Shown one piece after another: positions 62,241 through 64,000 of a stretch of DNA of 64,000 nucleotides (its first letter is position 1; each line of letters begins with the position of its first letter). The DNA comes from Lumnitzera littorea (Eukaryota; Streptophyta; Magnoliopsida; Myrtales; Combretaceae), in NCBI GenBank assembly GCA_024138015.1, contig JAMXBB010000006.1, forward strand, positions 73,193,077 to 73,257,076, in the 5' to 3' direction. The position numbers and the translations under genes were made by a program. The notes beneath the pieces were generated by a model. That model ran no database searches. It had not been told where the DNA came from and saw only the letters and a list, made by a program, of their open reading frames with translations.

Positions 62241-62245
62241 CTAAT
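62241..62245. repeat. Target-site duplication CTAAT, right copy, of solo LTR C
   Basis: Matches 58918-58922 exactly. Confidence 0.85.
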
Positions 62246-62641
62246 CCTTACGGACGTACAAGTCGATGCTAAATATTCCCTTTTTAGAAGGATTAAAAAT
62301 TTTTCCTTTCTCTTTTATTTATATAGATGAATTTATTTACCCTTTTTAGTAATTTCATATAAAGGAATGTATCCCTAGGAATCCCGTATAAATACTTTGT
62401 TATAGCATTTGTTGTAATCAAATATTCCACTTTATTGAATGAAATTTATATGAGTTTTCCTTTCTTCTCTATGTTTGAGAACCTTATCCTAGCTCATAAG
62501 AAGGTTATATGGTGAGCAACCCACTGCCTTAAACCGATTAGTCATATTTAGTGAGACGTTGTTCATGAGTGCTTGAGTAGTATGTCACATCCATGAGCAT
62601 CTTACAATTGCTTGCCCTTTGTTTACCCCAAACTAGGGAGT
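62246..62641 (+). other. LTR-like fragment with TATA box and polyadenylation-like motif
   Basis: The first about 30 bp should continue the Tat-like RNase H. Then an LTR-like organisation appears: CGTATAAATACTTTG near 62388-62402, followed by CACTTTATTGAATGAAATTT near 62429-62448, as in the U3-R region of many plant LTRs. It does not match the 5' LTR at 54349-55000. Identity and borders are not resolved. Confidence 0.35.
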
Positions 62642-64000
62642 TGTGATAACCTAGCCATATAAACCAACCTAAACTAGAAGTTAGCTACCGTAGCTGCTAA
62701 TGTAAGTATAGTTTACACAATCTATTTACCATTCTTCTACTTTAAGCCATCTAATTATGTACTTGATTGAGATCAACCTATGATATATATTATCAAAATA
62801 GCTTTTGAAAATAATTTTGTAATATAAATGCTTAAGAAGAATCAAGTTTCACAATCATAGGGAATTCAAAATCTCGAATTTTACAAAAAGTTTCAAGAAT
62901 TAAATTGATACGAAAGATAAAACGATTAATTATAGATTTATAAAGGTCTACAGGTTTGTAGAGTATGGTAGGGGTATCAATAGTTGAAAATTAGAAGGTC
63001 ACCTAAGGAGACCCTATTAGTTTTCCCATAAATAAGTAAAGCCGAAAAATAAATAGAAATTTAGCTAATTAGTCCTACATCTCACTCCCTGACCAGTTCT
63101 CTAATCTTCTAAGACTTAGAGTAGTACTGGTAGGTTTACTAGAAACCTACAAAATAGCTATAGGGAAATAAGTAACAATTTACTCTATAAGTAGGACAGA
63201 GAGAGTAGTACACATTTAACCTTAAGAAATTAGGGTTTTCAAGCAATTTAGTTAAATACTATGCATATACAAGCAAGTATCATAGCATAACATTATTTGG
63301 TTCGTAGTAAGATTAGAGAAACTACACTTTCTCTTTTCTAGGTTGAGGAGTTTGAAGTCTAGTACAAGAATTGAAACTAAACTAGGGCTTATGTAATGGA
63401 GAACACACTTCGCCCAAGACTTCACTTTGAAATACAATCCTTAACCTTGTTGCAAGCTCCTCCCTTATCACTTAGTTTGACTAAGGATAGGGAAATGACC
63501 ATTTCAACTATCTTCATCGAAGGGTCTGTGTTTGGCTCGAGAATCCTAATCGTTTCCCTAATGGGTTGTGGTGTATGATAAGTTAGAAGTTAGGCTAAGT
63601 TTGAGTGAGATTGCTTTTAGGGTGATCAAGTAATTTCAAACAATCTAAAGTAGTAACATCATAGAGCAACCAATACATATACTCCATCACTCCATAATGA
63701 CAATGCAATATTTAAGCACATATACTATACATGTACATGCCACTAACTTACAATCATAAGAAAAACATATACTATAACCTTCAAGTATCCTTATATAACA
63801 TTTCAAAGTGTTGTAAAGTACTAATCTTACTTACCTGGACATGTAACATTTGATAAATGTGCATATGGGTCTTATCTGCATCTGTTCCCCTTAAATACTG
63901 AATATAATCACTTTAGTTTTATTAAATATAAAGTAATTGAGTTCATTTTAATAATTCAAGTGTGGTTATGATTTATCTTTAGTGAGTAGTGTAAGCTTTG
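62642..64000 (+). mobile_element. Start of a further long LTR (D), truncated by window end
   Basis: TGTGATAACCTAGCC at 62642 resembles the TGTnACnACC start of solo LTRs A-C. The following 1.35 kb has the same kind of content at similar offsets: no coding, and GGGTGATCAAGTAATTTCA at 63619 compared with GGGTGATCAGACAATTTCA at 35038 in LTR B. GCATATGGGTCTTATCTGCA at 63861 compares with CCATATGGGTCAGTCAAAGT at 35258. The right end and target duplication lie outside the window, so solo or full-length state is unknown. Confidence 0.55.

Noticed and set aside
62583..62600. A second TGTCACATCC, identical to the start of LTR A, as another LTR start
   Set aside because: LTR D starts 60 bp later with better matching downstream content, and no duplication or end could be paired with this site.
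1..64000. CRISPR arrays, operons or bacterial-type genes
   Set aside because: None seen; introns, plant retroelements and a chloroplast-targeted immunophilin show a plant nuclear origin.

Overview
This window looks like nuclear DNA of a eudicot plant, probably a woody species with a repeat-rich genome. It is AT-rich and dominated by decayed retrotransposons of plant type: L1-type LINEs with DUF4283 gag proteins, Ty3/Gypsy chromovirus and Tat-like elements, a Mutator-like transposase and a plant mobile domain. The one intact host gene has nine exons with GT-AG introns and encodes a chloroplast-lumen immunophilin. There are no bacterial-style operons, CRISPR arrays, rRNA genes or complete tRNA genes.

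Layout. 1-7147: a minus-strand L1-type LINE, cut by a 3.4 kb solo LTR at 1120-4504 with a perfect TATAT duplication. 7153-12071: a complete non-autonomous LTR retrotransposon with 312 bp LTRs, TTCCT duplication, primer-binding site and polypurine tract. It has no gag-pol but carries a pentatricopeptide-repeat (PPR) gene fragment. 14013-20893: the FKBP19 gene on the minus strand, 9 exons and 711 nt of CDS, reading frame intact. Its 4.1 kb second intron holds a small TRIM-like LTR element and an RTE-type LINE remnant. 21-27 kb: AT-rich intergenic DNA with a poly(A)-only insertion, a 1.5 kb foldback element and a tRNA-derived SINE with 13 bp duplications. 27.4-30.65 kb: a chromovirus gag-pol relic followed directly by a LINE 3' end with RNase H. 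31.3-39.9 kb: a minus-strand Mutator-like transposase followed by a plant mobile domain relic, interrupted by a 3.8 kb solo LTR with a GTAGC duplication. 43.0-43.7 kb: two orphan exon-like fragments on opposite strands, one of them adenine phosphoribosyltransferase. 44.8-45.6 kb: an array of about 16 short palindromes. 45.99-52.19 kb: a full-length but dead LINE inserted in one copy of a duplicated local segment. 54.3-62.2 kb: a Tat-like Gypsy relic with 5' LTR, gag, protease and RT, interrupted by a 3.3 kb solo LTR with a CTAAT duplication. 62.6-64.0 kb: the start of another LTR that runs off the window.

The elements do not work together as a pathway. The window is a stratified set of nested insertions around one functional gene. 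Three solo LTRs of similar size and with similar termini each sit in an older transposon, and removing them restores the reading frame in at least two cases. The most unusual features are the palindrome array at 44.8-45.6 kb, the Mutator transposase with adjacent plant mobile domain, the PPR fragment carried by an LTR element, and the two orphan host-gene exons next to the palindrome array.
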